A DNA stretch of 42,177 nucleotides from Candidatus Melainabacteria bacterium (GTDB lineage Bacteria; Cyanobacteriota; Vampirovibrionia; Obscuribacterales; Obscuribacteraceae): the NCBI GenBank assembly GCA_003153555.1, contig PLZS01000018.1, forward strand, positions 1 through 42,177, given 5' to 3'. The notes below the pieces were generated by a model that was not told the DNA's origin, ran no database searches, and saw only the letters and a program-made list of their open reading frames with translations. A program made the translations under genes and the position numbers. This document shows positions 9,431-17,168 of this stretch, piece by piece (the first letter of the stretch is position 1; every line of letters starts with the position of its first letter).

Positions 9431-9480
9431 TTGTTTAAGCTGCCGTAGGGGTATGCGCACCGCTCAGAGCGATCACTGAC

Positions 9481-9512
9481 AAAGTACCAAATCAATGTGA
9501 TGGTAATGTGCG
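9481..9512 (-). promoter_or_regulatory. Pho-box-like promoter element for the SulP-RR-HK operon
   Basis: On the minus strand: CGCACAT (9512-9506), a 4-bp spacer TACC, ATCACAT (9501-9495), then 8 bp, then the -10 box TACTTT (9486-9481). The geometry is identical to four other elements in this window. It replaces a normal -35 box, as at PhoB-activated promoters. The predicted transcription start is near 9474, about 45 bases before the SulP ATG. Confidence 0.72.
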
Positions 9513-9533
9513 CGACTTCAGAAAAACAGTGCG

Positions 9534-9565
9534 ATCACATTGCCATCACAATCGACTGTTAACCT
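9534..9565 (+). promoter_or_regulatory. Pho-box-like promoter element for the Ehr operon
   Basis: On the plus strand: ATCACAT (9534-9540), spacer TGCC, ATCACAA (9545-9551), 8 bp, then the -10 box TAACCT (9560-9565). It lies back to back with the SulP element, the two first repeats facing each other about 21 bp apart, so one regulator could drive both divergent operons. The leader to hyfB would be about 100 bases. Confidence 0.72.
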
Positions 9566-9675
9566 AGCCATTGTCACCCAGCTCGAGGTTCTGAGGCTGG
9601 GCTCGAGCCGGATCTTCATACCCGCAATACAAACCACTTTTGTTTCTATGTGTCTACCTGTGCACGTAATCGTGA

Positions 9676-11691
9676 ATGCTAACTCCTAATTTAGACCAAT
9701 CAATTTCAGTTTCTATGCTCACGTCCGCATACGCGGTCTGGGGCGCAGGCGCGCTCACTGCCTTAGTCGGGAAAGATCGAATCAAGCCGCGCCTGTCTTC
9801 AAATTTTCTACTGATTGGCAGCGTCCTATTGATTGTCGGCGTCTTGACTGGGTGGCCGCATCATGTAACTTGGACAATGATCTCGCATGTACAGTTATTG
9901 TTTACGCCTTTGGAAGCATCGATCGATCCTTTGTCTTCTATTTTTCTGCTGTTACTGGGTACCATATCTGCTGCCGTCGCACTCTTCTCGCCAGGATATT
10001 TAGAAAGTTATAAGGGCCGCATTCAGCCTGGACTCTACTGGTTCAGTATTTATTCTTTTGTCACGGCGATGTCCCTTGTTATTTTAAGCGCTAACGCTAT
10101 TACGTTTTTAGTTTTTTGGGAAATCATGTCAATAAGCGGAGTCGCACTCGTCGTCGCTGAACACAAGAGGCGCAGAGCCCAGAAAGCGGCGCTCATTTAT
10201 TTAGGCATCTCTCGCGTATCTGTTACCTTTTTAATTGCGGGATTCATTTGGTTTCACTACTTAAGTGGAAGCTGGAGTTTTTCGGATTGGCACTGTAATC
10301 AGCCAGGCATGCTGATGCCTTCGATACTCGTGTTTATCGGGCTGGCCATTAAAACCGGACTTTGGCCATTTCATAGCTGGATGCCTTACATATATGAATC
10401 GGTGCCCGCCCCTGTAGCCGTTTTGCTAAGCGGTCTAAAAATCAAAGTCGCTATCTATGCCATGATCAGGCTTTTGGTTTTATCAGGCGCGCCCAATGAA
10501 ATTTTTGCATTTGTTCTTCTCACACTAGGCACCATTTCGGCAATCTGGGGAATCCTATTTGCCCTTGTGCAATCAGACCTCAGGCGCCTACTCGCCTATA
10601 GCTCAGTTGAAAATGTCGGATTAATCGTGATCGGTTTGGCCCTGGCAATGCTGTGCCAAATTCACGGCTTATGGACGATCGCCACTCTGGCACTGGCTGC
10701 GGCAATACTGCACTCGTTGAATCATGGTGTATTTAAATCGCTTCTATTCATGAATGTTGGGTCGATTGAAAAGGCTGTCAATTCAACCGATTTGGGCAGC
10801 CTCGGAGGATTATCGAAAAGAATGCCCTGGACCCTGGCATGCTTTTTTATTGCCGCCGTATCGATCATCGCGATGCCACCATTCAATGGTTTCGTAAGCA
10901 AATGGCTTCTATATCAAAGCATCTTCCAACTATCGTTCCAATCTCACTTGATCGTGGACAGAATTTTCTCATTTGCAGTTGTTGGAATTTTATCGCTAAT
11001 AGGAGCCATGTCTGTAGCTTGTTTCGCTAAGGCGATTGGCATCTCCTTCCTCGGCCGACCTCGTTCTGAAGCAGTAACAAATGCCCACGAGATCTCGACG
11101 GGGATGATTGTCCCGCAAGTCGCATTAGCGGTGCTTTGCATACTCTCGGGCGTTTTTGCTTCCGACTTGATCGCATTTTTCGATCCTGTACTTCGAGGCA
11201 TTGCACCAGCCGCTGCTTCAGTCGCATTAGCTCAACAGCCGTGCAATGTTCTAGCGACTCTACCGACTAAATTCGTTGCTTCAGTCGGTCTACTTCTGAT
11301 TTTACTTTTCTATTTGAGTGTTTTGAATCGAAAAGAATACGCACTTCGTCAATTCTCCACTTGGGATTGTGGATATGGAAACCTGCCATCGCGTGCCGAA
11401 GAGACAGGCTCTAGCTTCTCCCAGCCAATTGCGATTATGTTCAGGCCGTTGCTTCAGTACAAGGTGATCAATAAAATTGTTGGAAAAGACAAGCGTCACT
11501 TCCCAGAACTGATTGACGTCAAATCTTCCATGGTGCCGATTATCGAACAATATTTATACCGTCCGTCAATAGCAGCTTTCGGCGGTGCCAGTCGGATATT
11601 AGGGACTCTTCAGACTGGCAGTATTCATGTGCATTTACTGTACGTATTTCTAACAATCCTTCTTCTCATATGCATCGGTACACAATTATGA
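9676..11691 (+). CDS. hyfB: Ehr complex antiporter-like membrane subunit (HyfB/NuoL-like)
   Basis: This is a proton/ion-translocating subunit related to complex I NuoL and Mrp antiporters. About 16 membrane helices span 671 residues. The key charged sites are present: Glu in LVFWEIMSISGVAL, Lys in IGLAIKTGLWPFHSWMP, Lys in LSGLKIKVAIYAMIR, and the His helix ILHSLNHGVFKSLLF. The loop before the fourth site reads RRLLAYSSVENVG, a conserved family motif. ATG at 9676 directly follows an in-frame TGA, so no longer start is possible; a second ATG lies at 9715. No good ribosome-binding site is visible. It is the first of six tightly packed genes whose order follows hyfBC-EFG-I, with hyfD absent. Confidence 0.9.
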   Translation: MLTPNLDQSISVSMLTSAYAVWGAGALTALVGKDRIKPRLSSNFLLIGSVLLIVGVLTGWPHHVTWTMISHVQLLFTPLEASIDPLSSIFLLLLGTISAAVALFSPGYLESYKGRIQPGLYWFSIYSFVTAMSLVILSANAITFLVFWEIMSISGVALVVAEHKRRRAQKAALIYLGISRVSVTFLIAGFIWFHYLSGSWSFSDWHCNQPGMLMPSILVFIGLAIKTGLWPFHSWMPYIYESVPAPVAVLLSGLKIKVAIYAMIRLLVLSGAPNEIFAFVLLTLGTISAIWGILFALVQSDLRRLLAYSSVENVGLIVIGLALAMLCQIHGLWTIATLALAAAILHSLNHGVFKSLLFMNVGSIEKAVNSTDLGSLGGLSKRMPWTLACFFIAAVSIIAMPPFNGFVSKWLLYQSIFQLSFQSHLIVDRIFSFAVVGILSLIGAMSVACFAKAIGISFLGRPRSEAVTNAHEISTGMIVPQVALAVLCILSGVFASDLIAFFDPVLRGIAPAAASVALAQQPCNVLATLPTKFVASVGLLLILLFYLSVLNRKEYALRQFSTWDCGYGNLPSRAEETGSSFSQPIAIMFRPLLQYKVINKIVGKDKRHFPELIDVKSSMVPIIEQYLYRPSIAAFGGASRILGTLQTGSIHVHLLYVFLTILLLICIGTQL

Positions 11692-12617
11692 TCACGTCGT
11701 TGCAATGGATTTGCTTTTTTCTGTTTGTATTGATTGTGCCTTCTCTCGCGGTAGGCTTAATCCGCAAGACAAAAGCACGCTTGCAGAACAGGCGTGGTGC
11801 ACCGATTTATCAACCGCTGATCGATTTATGTAAGTTTTTTTTCAAGGGTGAAACGGTCAGCTACCTTTCCAGCTGGATCTTTCGCAGCTCAGCATGTGTG
11901 CAACTCGCTTGCATTCTTCTAATCGCATATTTAGCACCATGGTCATCCCTTAAGCCATTTTGCACAGGTGGTGATCTCTTTTTGATCATCTACCTATTCG
12001 CCTTGATTCGTTTAGTGACAGTCTTAGCGGCACTGGACACAGGCTCTGTCTTTGGCGGATTCGGCGCCAGTCGCGAAGTGACTCTTGCGGTAATTGTGGA
12101 ACCAGCAATAATTCTATGTTTTGTGTCGCTTGCGTCCGTTTCACACACAAGTGACTTAGGTCAAGTGTTTTCTTTTTCCAATCAAGCGCTTCGCTATGAC
12201 TCCCCACTTTGGTTGATATGCGGAACAGGGTTGTTTCTAGCGAGCATAGTCGAACTGTCTCGTATGCCCGTGGATGACCCGACAACGCATCTTGAATTAA
12301 CAATGGTTCACGAGGCAATGGTGCTTGAAAATTCAGGTCGCAATTTATTGCTCGTTGAATACGGACACAGCTTGAAGATCATAGTCTTACTAGGCTTGGC
12401 TGGACAATGCTATCTTCATTCGCTGCCCTCAATGTGGACTAGCAGCGCAGCGGTGCAATTCATCGCTAGCATTTTGTGCCTACTCATACTTCTGTTCGCA
12501 ATCGGCTTAATCGAAGCAACGAATGTCAAACTGCGCTGGACAAAAATTCCCGAATTCGTCGCTTACTCATTAGTCATGTCCATTGTTAGCGTCTTCATAG
12601 CAATCTGGAGAGCTTGA
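11688..12617 (+). CDS. hyfC: Ehr complex membrane subunit (HyfC/HycD/NuoH-like)
   Basis: NuoH-type subunits anchor the hydrophilic arm and help couple electron transfer to ion movement. Eight or so membrane helices are visible. Family motifs include KTKARLQNRRGAPIYQPLID near the start, the loop GSVFGGFGASREVTLAVIVEP, and the acidic segment IVELSRMPVDDPTTHLELTM with conserved Glu/Asp. The ATG at 11688 overlaps the hyfB stop as ATGA and is preferred to an in-frame ATG 18 bases upstream. Translational coupling to hyfB is therefore likely. Confidence 0.92.
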   Translation: MITSLQWICFFLFVLIVPSLAVGLIRKTKARLQNRRGAPIYQPLIDLCKFFFKGETVSYLSSWIFRSSACVQLACILLIAYLAPWSSLKPFCTGGDLFLIIYLFALIRLVTVLAALDTGSVFGGFGASREVTLAVIVEPAIILCFVSLASVSHTSDLGQVFSFSNQALRYDSPLWLICGTGLFLASIVELSRMPVDDPTTHLELTMVHEAMVLENSGRNLLLVEYGHSLKIIVLLGLAGQCYLHSLPSMWTSSAAVQFIASILCLLILLFAIGLIEATNVKLRWTKIPEFVAYSLVMSIVSVFIAIWRA

Positions 12618-12618
12618 A

Positions 12619-13269
12619 ATGGCGATGAATATCTACGATTTGATTGCCTTGAGTTCGGCCCTCATGGCAGTGCTGATGCTTGGTTCGATGCAAATAAAAA
12701 ACAATCTGGTCTTCTATTCGATACACACGCTCCTCCTTTCTGCCGAGACTTGGTGGATTGAGAAACTCACCAGTGATGCCCATCTGTTTTATGTAGGATT
12801 GACAATTTGTCTTTTGAAAGCAATTTTCATTCCCTGCTTTTTAAACTGGGTGCGCATTCGCATTGGCGTACGCAGCGAAAGTGCTGCATTTCTGACACCG
12901 CCAATGGCGATGTTCCTTGGCGCTGCGCTGATGGGGTTGAGCTACCTGATATCGACTCAGTTGCCCTCAATCCTTGGCGAGGGTGATACCAGAATCGGTG
13001 CCACAGCAGCCATGTCCATTTTGTTTACTGGCGTGCTCTTAATGCTGACGCGCAAAACGGCGATGAGTCAAATAATTGGATTTTTGGTGATCGAAAATGG
13101 CATCTACCTCTTCACACTCACTCAAACAAACGGCATGCCGATGGTAGTCGAAATGGGCATCTTGCTTGATGTTCTAGTAGGAGTAATGATATGCGGGCTG
13201 ATTTTATTCCGCATCAAAAAGAACTTCGAGCATATCGATGTCAGCTTGCTAACCGGATTAAGGGACTAA
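12619..13269 (+). CDS. hyfE: Ehr complex membrane subunit (HyfE-like)
   Basis: HyfE subunits combine a NuoK-like helix bundle with extra helices. This 216-residue protein has about seven membrane helices. The NuoK-like region contains IIGFLVIENGIYLFTLTQ, whose Glu is conserved across the family as part of the proton path, followed by MVVEMGILLDVLVGVMI with two more buried acidic residues. It starts one base after hyfC; a second ATG at 12625 is an alternative start. Confidence 0.88.
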   Translation: MAMNIYDLIALSSALMAVLMLGSMQIKNNLVFYSIHTLLLSAETWWIEKLTSDAHLFYVGLTICLLKAIFIPCFLNWVRIRIGVRSESAAFLTPPMAMFLGAALMGLSYLISTQLPSILGEGDTRIGATAAMSILFTGVLLMLTRKTAMSQIIGFLVIENGIYLFTLTQTNGMPMVVEMGILLDVLVGVMICGLILFRIKKNFEHIDVSLLTGLRD

Positions 13270-13270
13270 C

Positions 13271-14689
13271 ATGGAATCAATTGCATTAATAGCCGCAACC
13301 CCTTTATGCCTTGCTCTTCTGAGCTTGCTTATCCCTTTTGCAAGAGTGACGCGAATTCTCAGTGCAACTGGTGCCTGGCTAGAAATGGCACTTTTGATCT
13401 TCATCTTTCAGCCACTCCTACACGGTTCGCAAACGCACCTCGCTTTTGTAGAACCGTTCGCAGTCGATAAACTAGCTGCGTATTTCGCAATTCTGACGAC
13501 CGGTGTTGTGGCGAGTTGCTTGACTCACGCCTGCGTCTATTTCGAAGCCGAATCTGAATCTAACATTCATCATGTCAAACTATTTTACGCGTCAGTAAAT
13601 ATGTTTTTGCTATCCATGATCTCAGTATTCATGTGCGATAGTTTCGGTTTCATGTGGATCAGCATTGAGGCCACAACACTCTTCTCTTCACCTCTAGTTT
13701 ATTTCGACAGAACAAAAAACTCAGTGGAGGCGACCTGGAAATATTTGATCATATGCAGTGTCGGTATCGCCTTTGCGCTGCTCGGCACTGCCTTTATATT
13801 CGCCTCGAGTCAACACGGCGCGATACCGCATGGTTCGCTGACGATCTCGCTCTTGATCGAACATGCTGCTCAACTCAACTATCCGCTGCTCAAACTTGGA
13901 TTCATATTTTGCTTAGTGGGATACGGCACCAAGGCTGGAATTTATCCCTTGCACAACTGGCTGCCCGACGCTCACTCCGAAGCGCCGGCGCCAGCTTCGG
14001 CAATGTTGTCGGGCGCGCTATTAAATTGCGCCCTGTTCGGAATTTGGAGAGCGTCGCAGTTATTCGTTCCCAGCAACAGAGTCTTTATGGGTGAGATGAT
14101 GGTCTGGATGGGTGTGCTCAGCACGCTCGTGGCAAGCTTTTTCTTGATTCGCCAACACAGTCTGAAACGCATGCTTGCTTATTCAAGTATAGAAAACGTG
14201 GGCATCATGCTAGTGGCAATCGGCATCGGCAGTGGTCCATTATTCTTCTTGCAAGCGATTAATCACAGCATCGCCAAAGCATCTCTATTTTTAGTTGCTG
14301 GCAACGTCACTCAGGCAAGTGGCACCAAGAAATTGAAGGGACTGCATGGATTAGTTGAATCATCTCCTCTATGGGGAATCCTGCTCGCGCTCGGAACCCT
14401 GGCAGTTACTGGAGCACCACCGTTTGGATCATTTACAAGCGAGATGCTGATTCTTCTTGCCACTGGCAATGCCGCATCCTGGGGAATTGCCGCAGGCTTG
14501 ATGATTGCCATCGCAGTTAGTTTCATTGCAATCTGCGCTCATATTGGGGGCATTCTTTTTGGATCGCCTATACCAAAATTCCATGCAGTGCAACCGATTC
14601 GCGCGAGCTTAATCCCAGCCGCGTTATTAATATTCTCGCTCATTCTTGGACTGCTGATCAGACCTGAAATGTTGGGAGCCCTGCAATGA
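13271..14689 (+). CDS. hyfF: Ehr complex antiporter-like membrane subunit (HyfF-like)
   Basis: This is the second NuoL/M/N-type subunit. Its 472 residues include about 14 helices and the family motifs MWISIEATTLFSSPLVYF (Glu), GTKAGIYPLHNWLPDAHSEAP (Lys, helix break), LKRMLAYSSIENVGIM, and FFLQAINHSIAKASLFLVAGN. As in other HyfF proteins, the helix after SGALLN carries Asn where NuoM has Lys. It begins one base after hyfE and ends with an ATGA overlap onto hyfG. With HyfB it gives this complex two antiporter-like modules. Confidence 0.9.
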   Translation: MESIALIAATPLCLALLSLLIPFARVTRILSATGAWLEMALLIFIFQPLLHGSQTHLAFVEPFAVDKLAAYFAILTTGVVASCLTHACVYFEAESESNIHHVKLFYASVNMFLLSMISVFMCDSFGFMWISIEATTLFSSPLVYFDRTKNSVEATWKYLIICSVGIAFALLGTAFIFASSQHGAIPHGSLTISLLIEHAAQLNYPLLKLGFIFCLVGYGTKAGIYPLHNWLPDAHSEAPAPASAMLSGALLNCALFGIWRASQLFVPSNRVFMGEMMVWMGVLSTLVASFFLIRQHSLKRMLAYSSIENVGIMLVAIGIGSGPLFFLQAINHSIAKASLFLVAGNVTQASGTKKLKGLHGLVESSPLWGILLALGTLAVTGAPPFGSFTSEMLILLATGNAASWGIAAGLMIAIAVSFIAICAHIGGILFGSPIPKFHAVQPIRASLIPAALLIFSLILGLLIRPEMLGALQ

Positions 14690-16167
14690 AGATAATTCAA
14701 AAATCGGTGCCTGTAAACACGCTTGGTGCTGCGTTAAAGCACAGTCTATCCGTAGACAACCAGCGCCTCGGATTATTATCATCAATCGATGGAGATCAAT
14801 TAATTTCATTGATTCTTCAACCGGCAACTGGACAAACTGAGTTGTGGACATCTCCGCTTGAGAAAAGCAGCTACAGATCGTTGACAGCCGTGCTTCCGCA
14901 GGTTCACTGGTTCGAGAGAGTTAACTGGGATATGTTTGGGATCCTGCCGGAAAATCATCCTCGCCTTAAACCAGTCTTATTGCATGAACCATACGCGAAG
15001 GACTTCTTTCCTCTGCGTACAACAGAAACGCCCCATTGCTCAACATTCCGTACGCCGGAACAGTATCAGTTTTTGCAAGTTCGCGGCGAAGGAGTTTACG
15101 AAATTCCAGTGGGACCAATTCACGCAAGTGTAATTGAGCCTGGGCACTTTCGTTTTAGTTGCTTAGGCGAATCCATTGTAAATCTTGAATTGCAACTTGG
15201 TTGGCTGCACCGAGGCATAGAAAAACGCCTTACCGAGGTGCCCTGGCAGAAAGCCAGATTCGTCGCGGAGTCGGCCGCAAGTGATACTGCAATTGGAAAC
15301 TCATTAGCCCATGCGATCGCAATAGAGTCGCTGTTCGACATCGAAGTAACACCAGCAGCAAATTCAATGCGCACTCTAGCCTTGGAAATTGAACGGACTG
15401 CGATGCACATAATTGACGTTGGTGGTGCAGCTCATGACCTTGGATTTTTGGGAATATCGTCTTCGATGAGCAGACTGAGGGGCAAAGCGCTTGCGTTGGG
15501 ACAAGCGCTGACTGGAACAAGAATTCAACGCTTCTACATAATTCCTGGCGGTGTGCGGAATGATTCGCGTGGCGAGTATCCTGAAATAAACAAGGCTGTT
15601 CGCGTCTTGCGTGAAGAATTGAAACCTGTCATTGCCATGTTTGAAGAAAACCAAAGTGCCAGCGAAAGAATGGAAGTCGGACGCATTTCCAGATCGCTAG
15701 CTCAAGAGTTCGGCATGGTCGGCATCATTGCACGAGCCTGTGGACTGCCTTATGACGCCCGGCAGCATTTTGCACACGGTAATTTCCCAGACATGGCACC
15801 GCCAGCAAGTGTCGAAACAAGTGGCGACATTCTGGCACGCACTCGCGTGCGGATCGCTGAGCTTTGGCGCAGCCTCGACCTAATCGAGAAAATTACACGA
15901 GAAATTCCAGGCGGCGCAATCAACATTATTCTGCCGGATGTGTTACCGGTTGACTCAATTGGCGTGGCAATAGTTGAGGCATTCCGAGGTGAACTGATCC
16001 ATTTGCTATTCACAGATAGCACCGGAAACATCAAGCGATACGCAATCAAAGATCCCAGTTTTACGAATTGGACTGCGATCTCAGTGGCGATTCGCAACAA
16101 TCTAATTGCCGACTTTCCACTCTGCAATAAGAGTATGGCTCTGTCTTACAGCGGCAATGATCTTTGA
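14686..16167 (+). CDS. Ehr large subunit (NuoCD/HyfG-like) lacking [NiFe] ligands
   Basis: A NuoC-like N-terminal domain (to about residue 115, including WDMFGILPENHPRLKPVLLH) is fused to a NuoD/HyfG-like domain (GPIHASVIEPGHFRF, LQLGWLHRGIEKRL). Catalytic [NiFe] large subunits carry two CxxC pairs that bind nickel. Here the first site (residues 190-200, ARFVAESAASD) has no cysteine, and the second (DPSFTN, 456-461) has Ser and Asn in place of DPCxxC. The C-terminus ends SYSGNDL with no protease-cleaved extension. No hydrogenase maturation gene is present in the window. By these criteria it belongs to the Ehr group between hydrogenases and complex I, and should not make or use H2. Its redox partner is unknown. 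Confidence 0.9.
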   Translation: MKIIQKSVPVNTLGAALKHSLSVDNQRLGLLSSIDGDQLISLILQPATGQTELWTSPLEKSSYRSLTAVLPQVHWFERVNWDMFGILPENHPRLKPVLLHEPYAKDFFPLRTTETPHCSTFRTPEQYQFLQVRGEGVYEIPVGPIHASVIEPGHFRFSCLGESIVNLELQLGWLHRGIEKRLTEVPWQKARFVAESAASDTAIGNSLAHAIAIESLFDIEVTPAANSMRTLALEIERTAMHIIDVGGAAHDLGFLGISSSMSRLRGKALALGQALTGTRIQRFYIIPGGVRNDSRGEYPEINKAVRVLREELKPVIAMFEENQSASERMEVGRISRSLAQEFGMVGIIARACGLPYDARQHFAHGNFPDMAPPASVETSGDILARTRVRIAELWRSLDLIEKITREIPGGAINIILPDVLPVDSIGVAIVEAFRGELIHLLFTDSTGNIKRYAIKDPSFTNWTAISVAIRNNLIADFPLCNKSMALSYSGNDL

Positions 16168-16179
16168 GGTATCAGCAAA

Positions 16180-17025
16180 ATGCTAAAGCTCTTAACTTAT
16201 TTACTGGAAAACGGTATCGCGACTTCTGCAAAGATTTGTCCCCCTCTCGAGCAGAACGCGCGCGGACTGCCTTACGTAACCCAGTCACCCTGCATAGGAG
16301 AAGCCTGTAACGCATGCGCGAGCGCTTGTCCTACAGACGCAATTGAGATAAACGACAGCTCACCGGAGGCTAGCGTCAAGCTAGATCTCGGTTCATGTAT
16401 AGGTTGTGGATTGTGTACCGATATTTGCACCACAGGAACACTGATCGAAAATCTTTCCACTCAAACAGCACGCACAAGTCGTGAAGATCTAATCATGACG
16501 AATACCGCTAAGCGCGAACCAATTGCAGGCAACGAGCCCCAGGTACTCGAAAATGGAGCGAGGGTACCGAGATTTTTCGGACGCTCAATTCATGCGCGAG
16601 TCGTCACAACAGGTTGCACAGCTTGTGACCTTGAGATAGGTGCGAGCACTAACCCTGTTTTCGATCTGGATCGTTTTGGTGTACACATTGTGGCATCACC
16701 TCGGCACGCCGATGTTCTCATAGCCACAGGCCCGGCTGGAAAAGGCATGCAAAATGCACTAAGACGTTGTTACGATGCTATGACTGACCCACGTCGAGTG
16801 ATCGCCATGGGAACTTGTGCCATCTCCGGCGGTGTCCACAAAGGTGGGTACACTCACGCAAATGGATTAGACAAAATTCTGCCCGTTGACGTGTATGTGC
16901 CGGGCTGCCCACCGCACCCTTGGAGTGTCATACATGGAGTTCTGACAGCAAGAGGCACTGCCCCAAACTCAGAACGACTTGTCAAGAAAAAGAACAAGAT
17001 CCAGGCTGAGAAAGTGGCGCAGTAA
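16180..17025 (+). CDS. Fused ferredoxin + NuoB/HyfI-like small subunit of the Ehr complex
   Basis: Residues 1-95 form a two-cluster ferredoxin like HycF/HyfH; residues 110-270 form a NuoB/HycG-like subunit. The second ferredoxin motif is canonical (CIGCGLCTDIC); the first is CIGEACNACASACP, with four residues rather than two between the first two cysteines. The NuoB part keeps the four ligands of the proximal [4Fe-4S] cluster: TTGCTACDLEI, GTCAISGG and VPGCPPHP. So the electron wire is complete although the metal site of the large subunit is gone. In most relatives these are separate genes. It starts 12 bases after the large subunit gene with a TGAGGT ribosome-binding site, and is the last gene before a terminator. 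Confidence 0.92.
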   Translation: MLKLLTYLLENGIATSAKICPPLEQNARGLPYVTQSPCIGEACNACASACPTDAIEINDSSPEASVKLDLGSCIGCGLCTDICTTGTLIENLSTQTARTSREDLIMTNTAKREPIAGNEPQVLENGARVPRFFGRSIHARVVTTGCTACDLEIGASTNPVFDLDRFGVHIVASPRHADVLIATGPAGKGMQNALRRCYDAMTDPRRVIAMGTCAISGGVHKGGYTHANGLDKILPVDVYVPGCPPHPWSVIHGVLTARGTAPNSERLVKKKNKIQAEKVAQ

Positions 17026-17139
17026 GCACCCTAAAATGGAGTGCGAGACTCAAGTTCTACTCCACGATTACCATGGACGGAACAAATTAGCACAAACCAA
17101 AATCCGCCTGCTCAAGGAGAAAAAGCAGCGGAATTGGCT

Positions 17140-17168
17140 CGCCAGTTTATTGCTGGCGTTTTGTTACT
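17140..17168 (+). terminator. Rho-independent terminator of the Ehr operon
   Basis: CGCCAG, a 7-base loop, CTGGCG, then TTTTGTTACTTT. It lies about 115 bases after the last Ehr gene, in the correct orientation. On the opposite strand the hairpin is not directly followed by a T-run, so it is probably one-way. Confidence 0.65.

Noticed and set aside
9496..9550. TGTGATG...CATCACA reading as a CRP-type palindrome
   Set aside because: The complementary arms are about 25 bp apart, and each arm is itself a full 11-bp-period direct repeat with its own -10 box facing outward. The single-direction copies at 18903, 19027 and 32982 confirm the unit is the direct repeat.
14686..17025. Calling the 9.7-17.0 kb operon a formate hydrogenlyase or group 4 [NiFe] hydrogenase
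   Set aside because: All four nickel-binding cysteines and the maturation-cleaved tail are absent in the large subunit, and no maturation genes were seen.
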